Below, piece after piece: positions 43,278 through 52,857 of a DNA stretch of 64,000 nt. Positions within the stretch are counted from its first letter, which is position 1. Each line of letters starts with the position of its first letter. The stretch comes from Sulfurospirillum arsenophilum NBRC 109478. GTDB taxonomy: Bacteria; Campylobacterota; Campylobacteria; Campylobacterales; Sulfurospirillaceae. The notes beneath the pieces were generated by a model. The model searched no databases. It worked only from the letters and a program-made list of their open reading frames with translations, and had not been told where the DNA came from. A program made the position numbers and the translations under genes. The DNA lies in contig NZ_BBQF01000003.1 of the NCBI RefSeq assembly GCF_000813345.1, forward strand, positions 479,742 through 543,741. Reading direction: 5' to 3'.

Positions 43278-44879
43278 TTAGGCAGTTTTAAATGCAGCGA
43301 GTGCATGGCTGAGATTGTCAGAAAGTTTTGAGAGGTGTTCTGCCGCAGAGGCAATCTCTTCAACACTTCTGGCATTTGTCGTAGAAAGCTGATGTATGCT
43401 GTTGATACGATCCATCACTTCGCTTGCTTTTGCGCTTCCTTCCTGCGCATCTTTTACGGTACCCAGTGCTAATACTTTGGCTTCATTCATATTGTCAACG
43501 GTTTTAAGCATCAATGCTTGAGTGTTTTCAGCACGATGTCCAAGTGCTTGGATTTCCCCAGCACTTCGTTTCATGATTTCGGTTGCAGTGCTGACAGATT
43601 GGACGATAACGGCAACAGTAGCATTGCTTTCCACAAGGCTTTTTTGAGTACGTTCAGCGAGTTTTCGCACTTCATCGGCAACAACAGCAAAACCACGTCC
43701 ATGTTCACCTGCGCGTGCCGCTTCAATGGCTGCGTTAAGGGCTAAAAGGTTGGTTTGTTCTGCAATATCTGCAATAACACCAAGCACTTGTTGTACTTGT
43801 GTCACTTCTTGATCGAGATGCTCAAGACGGCTTGATAAATCGGTTTGGCTTACAACAATAGTTTGAAGATCTGAAGAGACAGAAAGCACTTCTTTGGAAG
43901 CATCTCCTAATTCATTGGCAACGCTTGTGATCATATTGCCTGATTGAGTGGAACTCGCTTCGCTTGTTTTTAAGATAGTAGCAACGGTTTTGGTTGCTTG
44001 TAGAGTTTCATCGACTTCTTTCGCAGCGTCTTCAGTACGTTTACCAATTTGTAAAGAGGTAGAAGAGAGCTCTTCCGCAACGGCTGCATTTTCTATGGCT
44101 GTACGCTTAGCATCATCAATCGCACTACGTAGCTGGGAAAGGAGGGCATTGACTGTTTGCATCATGTGAGAAATTTCATCATTGCCAATGGTTGTGATGC
44201 TATGGTAAAGATCTTTATTTTTACCAATATAATTACACTCTTTTGTTGCAGTATCGATCGATGTCTTGATTTGATTTGCCACAAATATGAAAAGCGCAAA
44301 TGAACCACCCGAAATCAATATTGCCATAACAATACCTAATAGTTTTGCACGGTCTAACACGCCACCTTCATATTCATCAATAGCTTGTGAGAGTTTAGCG
44401 GATGTTTCATCTAATGTTTTATAGGCTACGGCACGTCTTTTGGTGAGCTCATCAAATGCTTTACCATCAGCAGTAGCAAGAAACTCAGCAGAAGTAAGTG
44501 CTGTTGTATACTTTTTCATAAGATCAAAGCGCGGTCCTGCTGTTTGTTCAAGCTCGATGGCAGCTGCTTCTAATTGATTTAACAGTGCGATGTTCTCTTT
44601 AGCTTGAAGAAGGGTTTTGAGTTGTTTCACCGCTACCATGAGATCTTTTTGAGATTTGTTATAGCTGTCAATGGATTGTTGCTTATTTGAAATTTGAAAG
44701 CCTCTAGCATGTACCAAAAGTTCTGAAGCATGTTTAGCAATTTCACCCGTAGCTTGAACTTTTTGAACGATCACACGAGCATTATTTGTATTAGAAATTA
44801 GTAGATAACCTAAGCTTACAGTACCTGCTAGAACGATGACAAGTAAAAAGAACAGTTTGGCGCGTATTGTTTGTAACAT
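43278..44879 (-). CDS. Methyl-accepting chemotaxis protein, paralogue 2
   Basis: 533 residues with the same architecture as paralogue 1 and the same opening MLQTIRAKL. Most differences are in the sensor region (residues 30-185), while the signalling domain is nearly identical, the mark of a tandem duplication with divergent ligand specificity. AAGGA lies upstream of the ATG. It diverges from pstS. The ligand is unknown. Confidence 0.93.
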   Translation of the reverse strand: MLQTIRAKLFFLLVIVLAGTVSLGYLLISNTNNARVIVQKVQATGEIAKHASELLVHARGFQISNKQQSIDSYNKSQKDLMVAVKQLKTLLQAKENIALLNQLEAAAIELEQTAGPRFDLMKKYTTALTSAEFLATADGKAFDELTKRRAVAYKTLDETSAKLSQAIDEYEGGVLDRAKLLGIVMAILISGGSFALFIFVANQIKTSIDTATKECNYIGKNKDLYHSITTIGNDEISHMMQTVNALLSQLRSAIDDAKRTAIENAAVAEELSSTSLQIGKRTEDAAKEVDETLQATKTVATILKTSEASSTQSGNMITSVANELGDASKEVLSVSSDLQTIVVSQTDLSSRLEHLDQEVTQVQQVLGVIADIAEQTNLLALNAAIEAARAGEHGRGFAVVADEVRKLAERTQKSLVESNATVAVIVQSVSTATEIMKRSAGEIQALGHRAENTQALMLKTVDNMNEAKVLALGTVKDAQEGSAKASEVMDRINSIHQLSTTNARSVEEIASAAEHLSKLSDNLSHALAAFKTA

Positions 44880-44919
44880 TAAAAAATCCTTGTAACTGAA
44901 ATAATATTAAAATATTAAA

Positions 44920-44928
44920 ATTATAGCA
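44920..44928 (-). promoter_or_regulatory. Extended -10 promoter of chemoreceptor 2
   Basis: TGCTATAAT on the minus strand, 41 nt upstream of the ATG at 44879. Confidence 0.55.
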
Positions 44929-44987
44929 CTTAGCCGATAATAAACTATTGAGCACAAGGATTTTGTTCTACCTGGTAAAAGGATTCC

Positions 44988-45019
44988 GTAACCAAGTTGT
45001 AATCAATTTCTTCTAAAAT
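44988..45019 (+). promoter_or_regulatory. Candidate Pho box and -10 of pstS
   Basis: GTAACCA at 44988, GTAAT at 44999 and TAAAAT at 45014: half-sites 11 nt apart and GTAAT-to--10 distance 15, identical to the olsF and phoU promoters. Confidence 0.72.
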
Positions 45020-45052
45020 GACACTACCAAATTTTAGAAATGGAGTATACAA

Positions 45053-46093
45053 ATGACTATCAAAACGTGCGCAGTAGCGCTTTTAAGTGTTGCAGCTTTA
45101 AGTGTGACTGCAAGTGCTAGAGATCAGATCAAAATTGTTGGTTCTTCAACCGTATATCCTTTTACAAGTTATGTAGCGGAAGAGTTTAAATCCGTTACAG
45201 GCAACAAAACACCAGTCGTTGAATCAACAGGAACCGGTGGTGGCATGAAACTCTTTTGTGCAGGCGATGGTCTTGATACCCCTGATTTTACAAATGCTTC
45301 ACGTCCTATGAAGGCAGTTGAGTTTAAAACATGTGCGGACAATGGCGTTACTGACATCACTGGTATGATGGTTGGGTTTGATGGTATTGCGTTTGCACAA
45401 TCAAAAACCAATGGAAAAATTAACTTTACACGTGAACAGATGTTTTTAGCACTTGCTGAAGAAGTTCCAAGTAAAGATGGCAAATCACTGATTAAAAACC
45501 CATACAAAACATGGAATGAGATCGATGCAGGCCTTCCAAATAGAAAAATCACTGTTTATGGTCCTCCAACCACATCAGGAACACGTGACTCATTTGATGA
45601 AATGGTTATGGAACACAGTTCTGCTAAATTTGATGCGTATGGCGACAAAAAAGGTAAGTTTAAAGCAATCCGTCAAGATGGCGTTTATGTGCCAGCGGGT
45701 GAAAATGACAACTTGATCGTTCAAAAACTCACAAAAGACACAGCCGCATTTGGTATCTTTGGTTATAGCTTCCTCGAAGAGAATCAAGATAAAATCAATG
45801 GCGCATCAGTGGATGGTGTTGAGCCAGCATTTGAGACGATCTCTTCAGCAAAATACCCGATCTCAAGAAGCCTTTACATGTACGCTAAAAACTCTCACCG
45901 TGCTCAAGTTAAAGGGATGGATGAGTTTATGAAGCTTTACGTTGATGCAAAAATGATCGGCTCAAAAGGTGTGCTTAAAACCATTGGTTTGGTTCCAATG
46001 ACGGATGAAGACCTTAAAAAAGTTCAAGCGGCAGTTTTAGCAAAAACCAAACTCAGCGAAGAGATGGTTAAGAAAAATACTATTCTTCCATAA
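45053..46093 (+). CDS. pstS: Phosphate ABC transporter substrate-binding protein PstS
   Basis: 346 residues. Signal peptide 1-22 (SVTASARDQ). The phosphate-binding loops are KIVGSSTVYPFTSYVAEEF and ESTGTGGGMKLFCAG, with GPPTTSGTRDSFDEMV later. It captures inorganic phosphate in the periplasm for PstCAB. The promoter carries a Pho-type box. The intergenic hairpin after it probably keeps its mRNA level above that of pstCAB. Confidence 0.96.
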   Translation: MTIKTCAVALLSVAALSVTASARDQIKIVGSSTVYPFTSYVAEEFKSVTGNKTPVVESTGTGGGMKLFCAGDGLDTPDFTNASRPMKAVEFKTCADNGVTDITGMMVGFDGIAFAQSKTNGKINFTREQMFLALAEEVPSKDGKSLIKNPYKTWNEIDAGLPNRKITVYGPPTTSGTRDSFDEMVMEHSSAKFDAYGDKKGKFKAIRQDGVYVPAGENDNLIVQKLTKDTAAFGIFGYSFLEENQDKINGASVDGVEPAFETISSAKYPISRSLYMYAKNSHRAQVKGMDEFMKLYVDAKMIGSKGVLKTIGLVPMTDEDLKKVQAAVLAKTKLSEEMVKKNTILP

Positions 46094-46094
46094 G

Positions 46095-46106
46095 TTTACA
46101 TGTAAA
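46095..46106. repeat. TTTACATGTAAA palindrome after pstS
   Basis: Exact copy, 1 nt beyond the pstS stop. Confidence 0.9.
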
Positions 46107-46111
46107 ACCAA

Positions 46112-46135
46112 GAGAAGATGTTTTGGCATCTTCTC
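46112..46135 (+). promoter_or_regulatory. Intercistronic hairpin pstS-pstC
   Basis: GAGAAGATG and CATCTTCTC with a 6-nt loop, followed after 9 nt by TTTTT. It could end some transcripts after pstS or protect the pstS 3' end. Confidence 0.6.
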
Positions 46136-46159
46136 ACTCTATATTTTTAAAGGACTCTG

Positions 46160-47416
46160 GTGAGCACTCAAACTCTCTATCTTATCTTTTTTGGTGGTCT
46201 TTTCCCACTGATGTTCATAGGCTATATCATCGGTAGAGCTCGTGCTGTTACGATGCGCGCTAAAGGTATTAAAATGCATTCTCAGCCCGACCAATACGGT
46301 TGGTTTGTCGCACTCTACACAGGGCTTCCTATCATTACGATTGGGGTTGTGGGAGTATTTTTATATCTTTTTGGGATCAATTCTATTCCTCCTTTTTTAC
46401 TTGTAGGCGGAGCTTTAAGCGTTGGCTCAATTGCGTTATGGCTTTTTTTCAGACAAGTTGACCCCAAAACCAGAGCACGTGATGCGGTTGAAAACTTCAT
46501 CAAAGGGATGTTGTTGTTTGCTTCTTTGGTCTCGATTATGACAACATTTGGAATTTTGCTCTCCATTATTTTTGAAGCATTTCATTTCTTTCAAACCCAA
46601 AGCATTACATATTTTCTTTTTGGAACAGAATGGTCTCCCGATACAGCCTTTTTAGAAGGAGCTGGTAGAGCCGATGCAGGTTCAGCACAAGCGAAATTTG
46701 GCGCCGTGCCTATTTTTGCAGGAACGTTTTACATCACCATTATGGCGATGATCTTAGCCGTTCCTGTAGGTCTTATGTCGGCTATCTTTATGTCAGAGTA
46801 CGCAACACCAAAACTTCGTTCTCAAGTTAAACCGTTTTTAGAGATCTTAGCAGGTATCCCAACCGTGGTGTATGGCTTTTTTGCTGCATTGACCATAGCC
46901 CCTGCGATTGTAAAATTTTTCGCTCTCTTTGGCATTGAAGCACAGTACCAAAATGCCCTTTCATGTGGCATTATCATGGGGGTTATGATTATTCCTTTTA
47001 TCTCTTCCCTCTCGGATGATGTGATTAGCTCCGTTCCTCAAAGTATGCGAAATGGTGCGTATGCCCTTGGTATGAATAAAGCAGAAGCGATTCGTTTTGT
47101 CGTCCTCCCTTCTGCGATGCCAGGTATCATTGCATCGATTCTTTTAGCCGTTTCAAGGGCACTTGGAGAGACCATGATCGTTGTTATGGCAGCAGGACTA
47201 CGTCCCAATCTATCATGGAATCCACTCGAAGACATGACAACGGTAACGGTCAAAATTGTTGAGTCTCTAACAGGTGATCAAGAATTTAACAACCCACTGA
47301 CACTTTCAGCATTTGCACTTGGTTTTGTACTCTTTGTCGTAACCCTTGTGATCAACATTATTTCGGTCAGTACCATTCGTAGTTTCCACCGAAAATACAA
47401 AGTTTCAACACTCTAA
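46160..47416 (+). CDS. pstC: Phosphate ABC transporter permease PstC
   Basis: 418 residues. A longer N-terminal part (three extra helices, residues 5-135) precedes the permease core with PVGLMSAIFMSEYA, the EAA-type loop NGAYALGMNKAEAIRFVVLPSAMPGIIASILLAVSRALGETM. It forms the inner-membrane channel with PstA. The start is a GTG at 46160 after AAAGGA. It is larger than the roughly 320-residue E. coli PstC. Confidence 0.93.
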   Translation: MSTQTLYLIFFGGLFPLMFIGYIIGRARAVTMRAKGIKMHSQPDQYGWFVALYTGLPIITIGVVGVFLYLFGINSIPPFLLVGGALSVGSIALWLFFRQVDPKTRARDAVENFIKGMLLFASLVSIMTTFGILLSIIFEAFHFFQTQSITYFLFGTEWSPDTAFLEGAGRADAGSAQAKFGAVPIFAGTFYITIMAMILAVPVGLMSAIFMSEYATPKLRSQVKPFLEILAGIPTVVYGFFAALTIAPAIVKFFALFGIEAQYQNALSCGIIMGVMIIPFISSLSDDVISSVPQSMRNGAYALGMNKAEAIRFVVLPSAMPGIIASILLAVSRALGETMIVVMAAGLRPNLSWNPLEDMTTVTVKIVESLTGDQEFNNPLTLSAFALGFVLFVVTLVINIISVSTIRSFHRKYKVSTL

Positions 47417-47425
47417 AGGACGTTT

Positions 47426-48595
47426 ATGCCGAAGAACGATAATTATTTTTACATTCCTCAAATTAAGAGACGTAACCAAAAAGCAGCTATTTTTAAGTAT
47501 CTCACGATTCTTGCCATCGTCTTTTCCATCTCATTTCTGCTCTTCTTTTTGGTGGATATTGTACGTGCAGGGTATCCTGCTTTTATGCAAACACAGATCA
47601 AAATTGAAGTCCAAGTTACCGAAGATATTTTGGAAAATCCTTACGGTGCGGTCAATGGTAAACAGCTCAAAATCATCAGCCGTGCATGGCTCAGAGATCT
47701 TCCTGCTTTGATTAACGCTAATCCTTCATGGATGAATACCAAACAAGAGTTTTGGGCACTTGCAAACTCTGAAGTCGATCAATACCTGAAAGGTAAAGAG
47801 TCTCGTAGTTCTGAGCGCGATCGAAAATATGTGGATGAACTGAAAGATCAAGGCAAAGTGGAACTGAAATTCAATAGCCGCTTTTTAACAGCTGGAGACT
47901 CAAAAATCCCTGAAAATTCAGGTATTTATTCTGCGATTATTGGTAGTCTTTTGACGATGATCGTGACCATTGTCATAGCTTTTCCTATCGGTGTTATGAC
48001 AGCGATTTACCTTGAAGAGTTTGCGCCTGAAAACAAATTGACGCACATCATTGAGGTCAACATTAACAATCTAGCCGCTATTCCTTCCATCCTTTTTGGT
48101 CTTTTGGGATTGGCGATTTTTATTAACTTCTTTGGAGTGCCAAGAAGCTCACCTCTGGTGGGTGGTATGACGTTGGCGCTCATGAGTTTACCGGTTATCA
48201 TCGTAAGCTCCAAAGCGGCGCTTAAGTCTGTTCCTGCCAGTATTCGTCAAGCAGGCTTTGGACTGGGACTGACCAAATGGCAGATCGTGCGAGATCACGT
48301 TTTACCAGTAGCAATGCCTGGGATTTTGACAGGTTCTATCATCTCCATAGCCCGTGCGATTGGTGAGACAGCACCTTTGATTATTGTGGGAATGATCGCG
48401 TTTGTACCAGATGCCGCTACCAGCTTTACAGACTCGGCAACCGTGCTTCCTGCACAAATCTTTACATGGGCAGGAATGCCTGAAAAAGCCTATTTAGAGC
48501 GAACAGCAGCCGCGATTATTGTCCTGCTTGCGCTTTTGCTTTCTCTAAATGCGGTAGCAATTTATTTACGAAAAAAATTTGAAAGAAAGTGGTAA
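47426..48595 (+). CDS. pstA: Phosphate ABC transporter permease PstA
   Basis: 389 residues. Helix 1 (about 27-47) is followed by a periplasmic insertion of some 120 residues, then the permease core with [37 protein letters not shown] and the coupling loop [46 protein letters not shown]. It starts 9 nt after pstC. The insertion is longer than in E. coli. Confidence 0.93.
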   Translation: MPKNDNYFYIPQIKRRNQKAAIFKYLTILAIVFSISFLLFFLVDIVRAGYPAFMQTQIKIEVQVTEDILENPYGAVNGKQLKIISRAWLRDLPALINANPSWMNTKQEFWALANSEVDQYLKGKESRSSERDRKYVDELKDQGKVELKFNSRFLTAGDSKIPENSGIYSAIIGSLLTMIVTIVIAFPIGVMTAIYLEEFAPENKLTHIIEVNINNLAAIPSILFGLLGLAIFINFFGVPRSSPLVGGMTLALMSLPVIIVSSKAALKSVPASIRQAGFGLGLTKWQIVRDHVLPVAMPGILTGSIISIARAIGETAPLIIVGMIAFVPDAATSFTDSATVLPAQIFTWAGMPEKAYLERTAAAIIVLLALLLSLNAVAIYLRKKFERKW

Positions 48596-48600
48596 CAGAT

Positions 48601-49419
48601 ATGGAAAATGGTTTTATTCACACAACAATGATGGATCGCGAAGAGAGCAATACAGCTAAAGAAACGGTCAAAATTGAAGTTAAAAATCTCAACCTTTTTT
48701 ATGGTGAAAAACAAGCGCTGAATTCCATTAATATGGATATTTATACCAAAAAAATTACGGCACTCATAGGACCGAGCGGATGTGGAAAATCCACCTTTTT
48801 GCGTTGTATCAACCGCATGAACGATTTGGTTCAAAACTGTAGAGTAGAAGGATTTATCGGTATTGACGGGCACGATATTTACGACAAAGACATTGATGTC
48901 GTAGCGGTTCGTAAGCGTGTGGGGATGGTGTTTCAACAACCGAACCCTTTTCCAAAAAGTATCTATGAAAACGTAGCGTATGCTCCTTTGATGCATGACA
49001 TTGTCAAAAAAGGCAAAGAGTGTGATGAGTTGGTTGAGCGAGCATTAAAAGGCGCTAACCTTTGGGAAGAGGTTAAAGACAAACTCAAAGACCCCGGAAC
49101 GGCACTCTCTGGTGGACAACAACAACGTTTATGTATTGCACGTGCTATTGCGGTTGAGCCTGATGTCATTTTGATGGATGAGCCCACATCTGCCCTTGAT
49201 CCGATTTCAACGGAGAAGATTGAGAACTTGATGTTGGATTTGAAGAAAAACTTTTCAATTGTTATTGTCACACACAATATGCAACAAGCAGCGCGAATTG
49301 CGGACTATACCGCATTTTTCCATTTGGGAAATTTGATCGAATACAGTGATGCTAAGACACTGTTTGTAAATCCTAAAGAGAAAAAAACAGAAGATTACAT
49401 TACAGGACGTTTTGGTTAA
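48601..49419 (+). CDS. pstB: Phosphate ABC transporter ATPase PstB
   Basis: 272 residues. Walker [11 protein letters not shown]-loop [20 protein letters not shown] (a PstB hallmark), ABC signature LSGGQQQRL and Walker [14 protein letters not shown]. It powers phosphate uptake. The ATG at 48601 is 5 nt after pstA; a GTG at 48589 overlapping pstA is possible. The downstream hairpin at 49449 probably ends the operon. Confidence 0.95.
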   Translation: MENGFIHTTMMDREESNTAKETVKIEVKNLNLFYGEKQALNSINMDIYTKKITALIGPSGCGKSTFLRCINRMNDLVQNCRVEGFIGIDGHDIYDKDIDVVAVRKRVGMVFQQPNPFPKSIYENVAYAPLMHDIVKKGKECDELVERALKGANLWEEVKDKLKDPGTALSGGQQQRLCIARAIAVEPDVILMDEPTSALDPISTEKIENLMLDLKKNFSIVIVTHNMQQAARIADYTAFFHLGNLIEYSDAKTLFVNPKEKKTEDYITGRFG

Positions 49420-49448
49420 TCACAGAGCGTGGTAAGCGCTTCTTCTTA

Positions 49449-49485
49449 AAGCCAATTGCGTATTTCTTCGGGTACACATTGGCTT
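49449..49485 (+). terminator. Possible terminator of pst operon
   Basis: AAGCCAAT and ATTGGCTT with a 21-nt loop, then CTTTAAACATTTT; a weak candidate. Confidence 0.35.
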
Positions 49486-49495
49486 CTTTAAACAT

Positions 49496-49507
49496 TTTAC
49501 ATGTAAA
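49496..49507. repeat. TTTACATGTAAA palindrome upstream of YkgJ paralogue 1
   Basis: Exact copy, 53 nt upstream of the start codon. Confidence 0.9.
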
Positions 49508-49560
49508 TACTCCAAATATACGATACTATAATCCACGCAATTTATCCCAAAGTGAATTTT

Positions 49561-50151
49561 ATGGAAAATATAGGTAGTTTTGTACACATCAAGAAGCAAA
49601 ATTTGCATTTTAACGGCTGTTCAACGTGTGAAGGTCATTGTTGTAACGGCGCTAAAGGTTTTGCTGTATCGCCACTTATTTTAGAAGATTTTGAAGCAGT
49701 CTATAAAAATTTTGCCATTTTATTTAGTCTTAGTGGTGAAAAATTAGTGGTCTATGTTCTTTTAAATGATGGACAAAATTATTGCAAATATTGTGTCGAT
49801 AATCTATGCAGTATCTATGATCAAAGACCTCCTGCCTGCGAACTTTACCCCATCAGCCCTTACTTTGAGCATCTCTTAGTTGATACAAATTGCCCTTCGG
49901 TCAATAGTGAGTTTGGTAAATCAATCTGTAGTGATGGGCAATTACACAGTGATTTTTATACCAAAAGACTTGAAAATTTTGTTCAAAAATTAGCAGCAAC
50001 GCAGACATTTCTTGAGAGTATTCATCATCTGGATCATTTTGATTACGTGGGGGATATTTTAGGACTGCCACTGTTCACATACAATCAACCTAGCGATTCT
50101 AAATACATTCAAATGCATTTAGAGTCACTGAAACATTTTGTGGACAAATAA
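49561..50151 (+). CDS. YkgJ-type cysteine-cluster protein, paralogue 1
   Basis: 196 residues. The N-terminal cluster is FNGCSTCEGHCCNGAKGFAVSP, followed by CKYC, LCSIYDQRPPACELYPISPYFEHLLVDTNCPSV, giving the Cys set expected of the YkgJ zinc/iron-sulfur family (CxxCxxxCC, then CxxY, RPxxCxxYP). These proteins probably bind a metal or Fe-S cluster; the role is unknown. A paralogue, about two-thirds identical by eye, is at 54907. The ATG at 49561 is preferred to a GTG nine bases earlier. Confidence 0.85.
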   Translation: MENIGSFVHIKKQNLHFNGCSTCEGHCCNGAKGFAVSPLILEDFEAVYKNFAILFSLSGEKLVVYVLLNDGQNYCKYCVDNLCSIYDQRPPACELYPISPYFEHLLVDTNCPSVNSEFGKSICSDGQLHSDFYTKRLENFVQKLAATQTFLESIHHLDHFDYVGDILGLPLFTYNQPSDSKYIQMHLESLKHFVDK

Positions 50152-50211
50152 GCTTTCCTCCACCAAAATAATTCTTATAGATTCTCCTTTACACAGCACT
50201 TGAATGACATG

Positions 50212-50667
50212 TTATTCCTTGTTTAAATCGTATGTCATGTGTACACGATAGGCATCCATGCGCATCTCTAACCCCGTTTTTTTGTCAATCAAAATAGGTT
50301 CAGCAATTTCGCCTGTTTGGATGTTAATGAAATGGCTTTTTATACCTTTTGGCGGAGAATATTTGTCTCCCCATGTAAACATAGCGACGATTAAAGGGTA
50401 GAGATCTTTACCTTGCTTGGATAAAACATACTCATAACGTTTTGTACTTTCTCCATAATTTTGACGCTCTAAAATTCCAGAGTCTACAAGGTCGTTAAGC
50501 CTTCGTGTCAGTATGTTTGGCGCAATGCCAAGTCCTTTTTGAAATTCATCAAATCGTTTAAGTCCCCTAAACGCATCTCTAATAATGAGCAAACTCCACC
50601 ACTCTCCAATATGCTCCAAACATTGTGCTATGGGGCATGGCATTTCATTGTAACTTTTTCGTTTCAT
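50212..50667 (-). CDS. HxlR-family transcriptional regulator
   Basis: 151 residues. HxlR core CPIAQCLEHIGEWWSLLIIRDAFRGLKRFDEFQ, APNILTRRLNDLVDSGILERQNYGESTKRYEYVLSKQGKDL, with a C-terminal extension of about 45 residues. Cys residues in CPIAQC are typical redox or electrophile sensors in this family. The ATG at 50667 follows GGAGA by 5 nt. It diverges from an SDR-FabF operon and probably binds the 12-bp arms at 50679-50731. Confidence 0.88.
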   Translation of the reverse strand: MKRKSYNEMPCPIAQCLEHIGEWWSLLIIRDAFRGLKRFDEFQKGLGIAPNILTRRLNDLVDSGILERQNYGESTKRYEYVLSKQGKDLYPLIVAMFTWGDKYSPPKGIKSHFINIQTGEIAEPILIDKKTGLEMRMDAYRVHMTYDLNKE

Positions 50668-50678
50668 AAGTTTCTCCA

Positions 50679-50731
50679 TTTTACTTGCATTATTATAGCA
50701 AAAATATTATACTATCATCATGCAAGTAAAA
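50679..50731. promoter_or_regulatory. Operator candidate: widely spaced 12-bp perfect arms
   Basis: TTTTACTTGCAT (50679-50690) and ATGCAAGTAAAA (50720-50731), 29 nt apart, spanning the region between the divergent HxlR and SDR starts. TATACT on the plus strand (50708-50713) lies between the arms. Confidence 0.6.
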
Positions 50732-50762
50732 TTGTATTCAAGATAGATCAAAAGGAAAGCAA

Positions 50763-51527
50763 ATGAATATGACACATAATACAATCCTAATTACAGGTGG
50801 AACAAGTGGCATTGGCTATGAACTGGCTCGTCAACTTTGCGACAGTAACACGGTTATCATAACAGGGCGTAATCAAGAAAAACTGGATCAGGCAAAAGCC
50901 AACTTAAAAAATGTCCACACATTTCAATGCGATGTAGCCAATCCTCAAGAGATCATCAATTTATATGAAGCCGTTTCACAACAATTCCCTGCCCTTAATA
51001 TCGTGATTAACAATGCGGGGATTATGAAAAAAATTGATTTGCAACAAGAAATTGACTTACTGACACTCACACAAGAGATCGATACCAATGTGAACGGCGT
51101 TATACGCATGTGTACTCAGTTTTTACCTCATTTGAAACAACAACAAAAAGCTGCCATCATCAATGTCTCATCGGCACTTGCCTTTGCTCCCATTGTGAGT
51201 ACTCCCGTTTACTGTGCAACCAAAGCGGCACTCCACTCTTATACACAATCGTTACGCATTCAACTCCTCAATACCAATGTCAAAATTTTTGAATTAGCTC
51301 CGCCAGCAATTGAGACGCCATTGATTAACGAATTTGACGCCAGTGAACAAGAAAGTATGGGGCTCATGAATGTGACAAAACTTGTAAAGATCGCACTAGA
51401 AGGTATCAAGCGTGATAAAGAGGAGATAAGACCAGGGCAGAGTAATCTCCTTAAAATGGTAAGTCGCATCTCTCCAAACATGGCGCTTAATGTACTCAAT
51501 AAAGCCTATATATCAGCGCATTCGTAA
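50763..51527 (+). CDS. SDR-family oxidoreductase (DltE-like)
   Basis: 254 residues. Cofactor motif TGGTSGIG (residues 11-18), NNAG motif in VINNAGIMKK, catalytic Ser in NVSSALAF and Y150-x3-K154 (YCATK). It is a complete classical short-chain dehydrogenase. AAAGGAAA precedes the ATG. It leads an operon with a FabF-like synthase 34 nt downstream, suggesting work on an acyl chain, but the substrate is unknown. Confidence 0.88.
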   Translation: MNMTHNTILITGGTSGIGYELARQLCDSNTVIITGRNQEKLDQAKANLKNVHTFQCDVANPQEIINLYEAVSQQFPALNIVINNAGIMKKIDLQQEIDLLTLTQEIDTNVNGVIRMCTQFLPHLKQQQKAAIINVSSALAFAPIVSTPVYCATKAALHSYTQSLRIQLLNTNVKIFELAPPAIETPLINEFDASEQESMGLMNVTKLVKIALEGIKRDKEEIRPGQSNLLKMVSRISPNMALNVLNKAYISAHS

Positions 51528-51561
51528 TAGATAAAACTAGAAATATATTTGGAGCAATAGC

Positions 51562-52788
51562 ATGAAAATTCACGAAGTCGTCATCACAGGGTATGGCATG
51601 ATTAATGGTGTAGGCAATAATGCAAACGATGCCTTTAGTGCTCTTTTAGCTGGCAAGAGTGGCGTAGACATCATCTCTCATTTTGATGCAAGCAGTGAAA
51701 AAGTACGCATTGCCTGCGAAGTTAAAAATTTTAATCCTGATGATGTGATGGATAAAAAAGAGCAGAAAAAAGCAGATCGATTTATTCATCTTGGATTGCA
51801 AGCGGTTGCAGAAGCAATGCAACGTGCCAATATCAAAATGGGAGATATTGATCGGGATCGATTTGGTGTCTGTGGCGCGACGGGCATTGGAGGGCTTCCC
51901 ACGATTGAAAAAAATGTCATTAGTAGTTTTCAAAAAGGGGCTAAAGGTGTTTCACCCTTTTTTGTTCCCTCCACCATCACCAATATGTTAAGCGGCTATG
52001 TCTCTATCTATCACGATTTAAGAGGGCCCAATCTTTCCAGCACCACTGCATGTACGGCAGGACTTCATGCGATTACGGAAGCTGCAAAAACGATTATGCT
52101 TGGAGGTGCAGATGCGATGGTTGCTGTGGGTGCTGAAGCGTGTATTTGCCCCATCGGACTTAGAGGATTTGCAAACATGAATGCACTCTCCACCCGCAAT
52201 GATGACCCCACTCATGCCTCACGCCCTTTTGACAAAGACAGAGATGGTTTTATTCTTGGAGAAGGTGCGGGAGCGCTTATTTTAGAGAGCCTAGAATCAG
52301 CTCAAAGAAGAGAGGCAACCATCTATGCCAAACTATTAGGGTTTGGAGAGAGTGCCGATGCTCATCACATCACAACGCCTTTAGTCAATCATGAAGGTGC
52401 CGCAAGGGCAATCAAAGCAGCACTTACAATGGCAGGAAATCCAAAAATTGACTATATCAATGCACATGGAACCAGTACGTATTACAATGATTTGTATGAG
52501 AGCAAAATGTTTGAAAGCTTATTTGAGAAAGTTCCTCCCCTAAGTTCCATCAAGGGCTCAACAGGCCATACACTCGGTGCCGCGGGGACAATCGAAGCGG
52601 TCGTTTCTATCATGGCATTAAATGCTAACATAATGCCTCCGACGATTAATTTTGAGGCATCAAGCGAAGAGATGCAACTGGATTACATTCCCAACAAAGC
52701 AAGAGTGGCAGAGTTACGCACGGTTTTGAGCGCTAACTATGGTTTTGGTGGCACAAATGGAGCTGTTATTTTCGGAAAAGAAGAATAA
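51562..52788 (+). CDS. fabF: Beta-ketoacyl-ACP synthase II (FabF-like)
   Basis: 408 residues. The Cys-His-His triad is complete: C164 in TTACTAGLH, H302 in INAHGTST and H336 in GSTGHTLGA. The C-terminal NYGFGGTNGAVIF is typical. It condenses malonyl-ACP with acyl-ACP. It stands apart from other fatty acid genes and pairs with an SDR gene under an HxlR regulator, so it may be an accessory copy; the main fabF would be elsewhere. Confidence 0.88.
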   Translation: MKIHEVVITGYGMINGVGNNANDAFSALLAGKSGVDIISHFDASSEKVRIACEVKNFNPDDVMDKKEQKKADRFIHLGLQAVAEAMQRANIKMGDIDRDRFGVCGATGIGGLPTIEKNVISSFQKGAKGVSPFFVPSTITNMLSGYVSIYHDLRGPNLSSTTACTAGLHAITEAAKTIMLGGADAMVAVGAEACICPIGLRGFANMNALSTRNDDPTHASRPFDKDRDGFILGEGAGALILESLESAQRREATIYAKLLGFGESADAHHITTPLVNHEGAARAIKAALTMAGNPKIDYINAHGTSTYYNDLYESKMFESLFEKVPPLSSIKGSTGHTLGAAGTIEAVVSIMALNANIMPPTINFEASSEEMQLDYIPNKARVAELRTVLSANYGFGGTNGAVIFGKEE

Positions 52789-52796
52789 TGCAGAAG

Positions 52797-52828
52797 CAGA
52801 CAACAACGTTGAAATAAGCTGTTGTCTG
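52797..52828. terminator. Terminator between fabF and MFS gene
   Basis: CAGACAACA and TGTTGTCTG with a 14-nt loop, followed by TTTCC. Confidence 0.55.
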
Positions 52829-52857
52829 TTTCCATGGAATGAAATACGTTTAAGATA

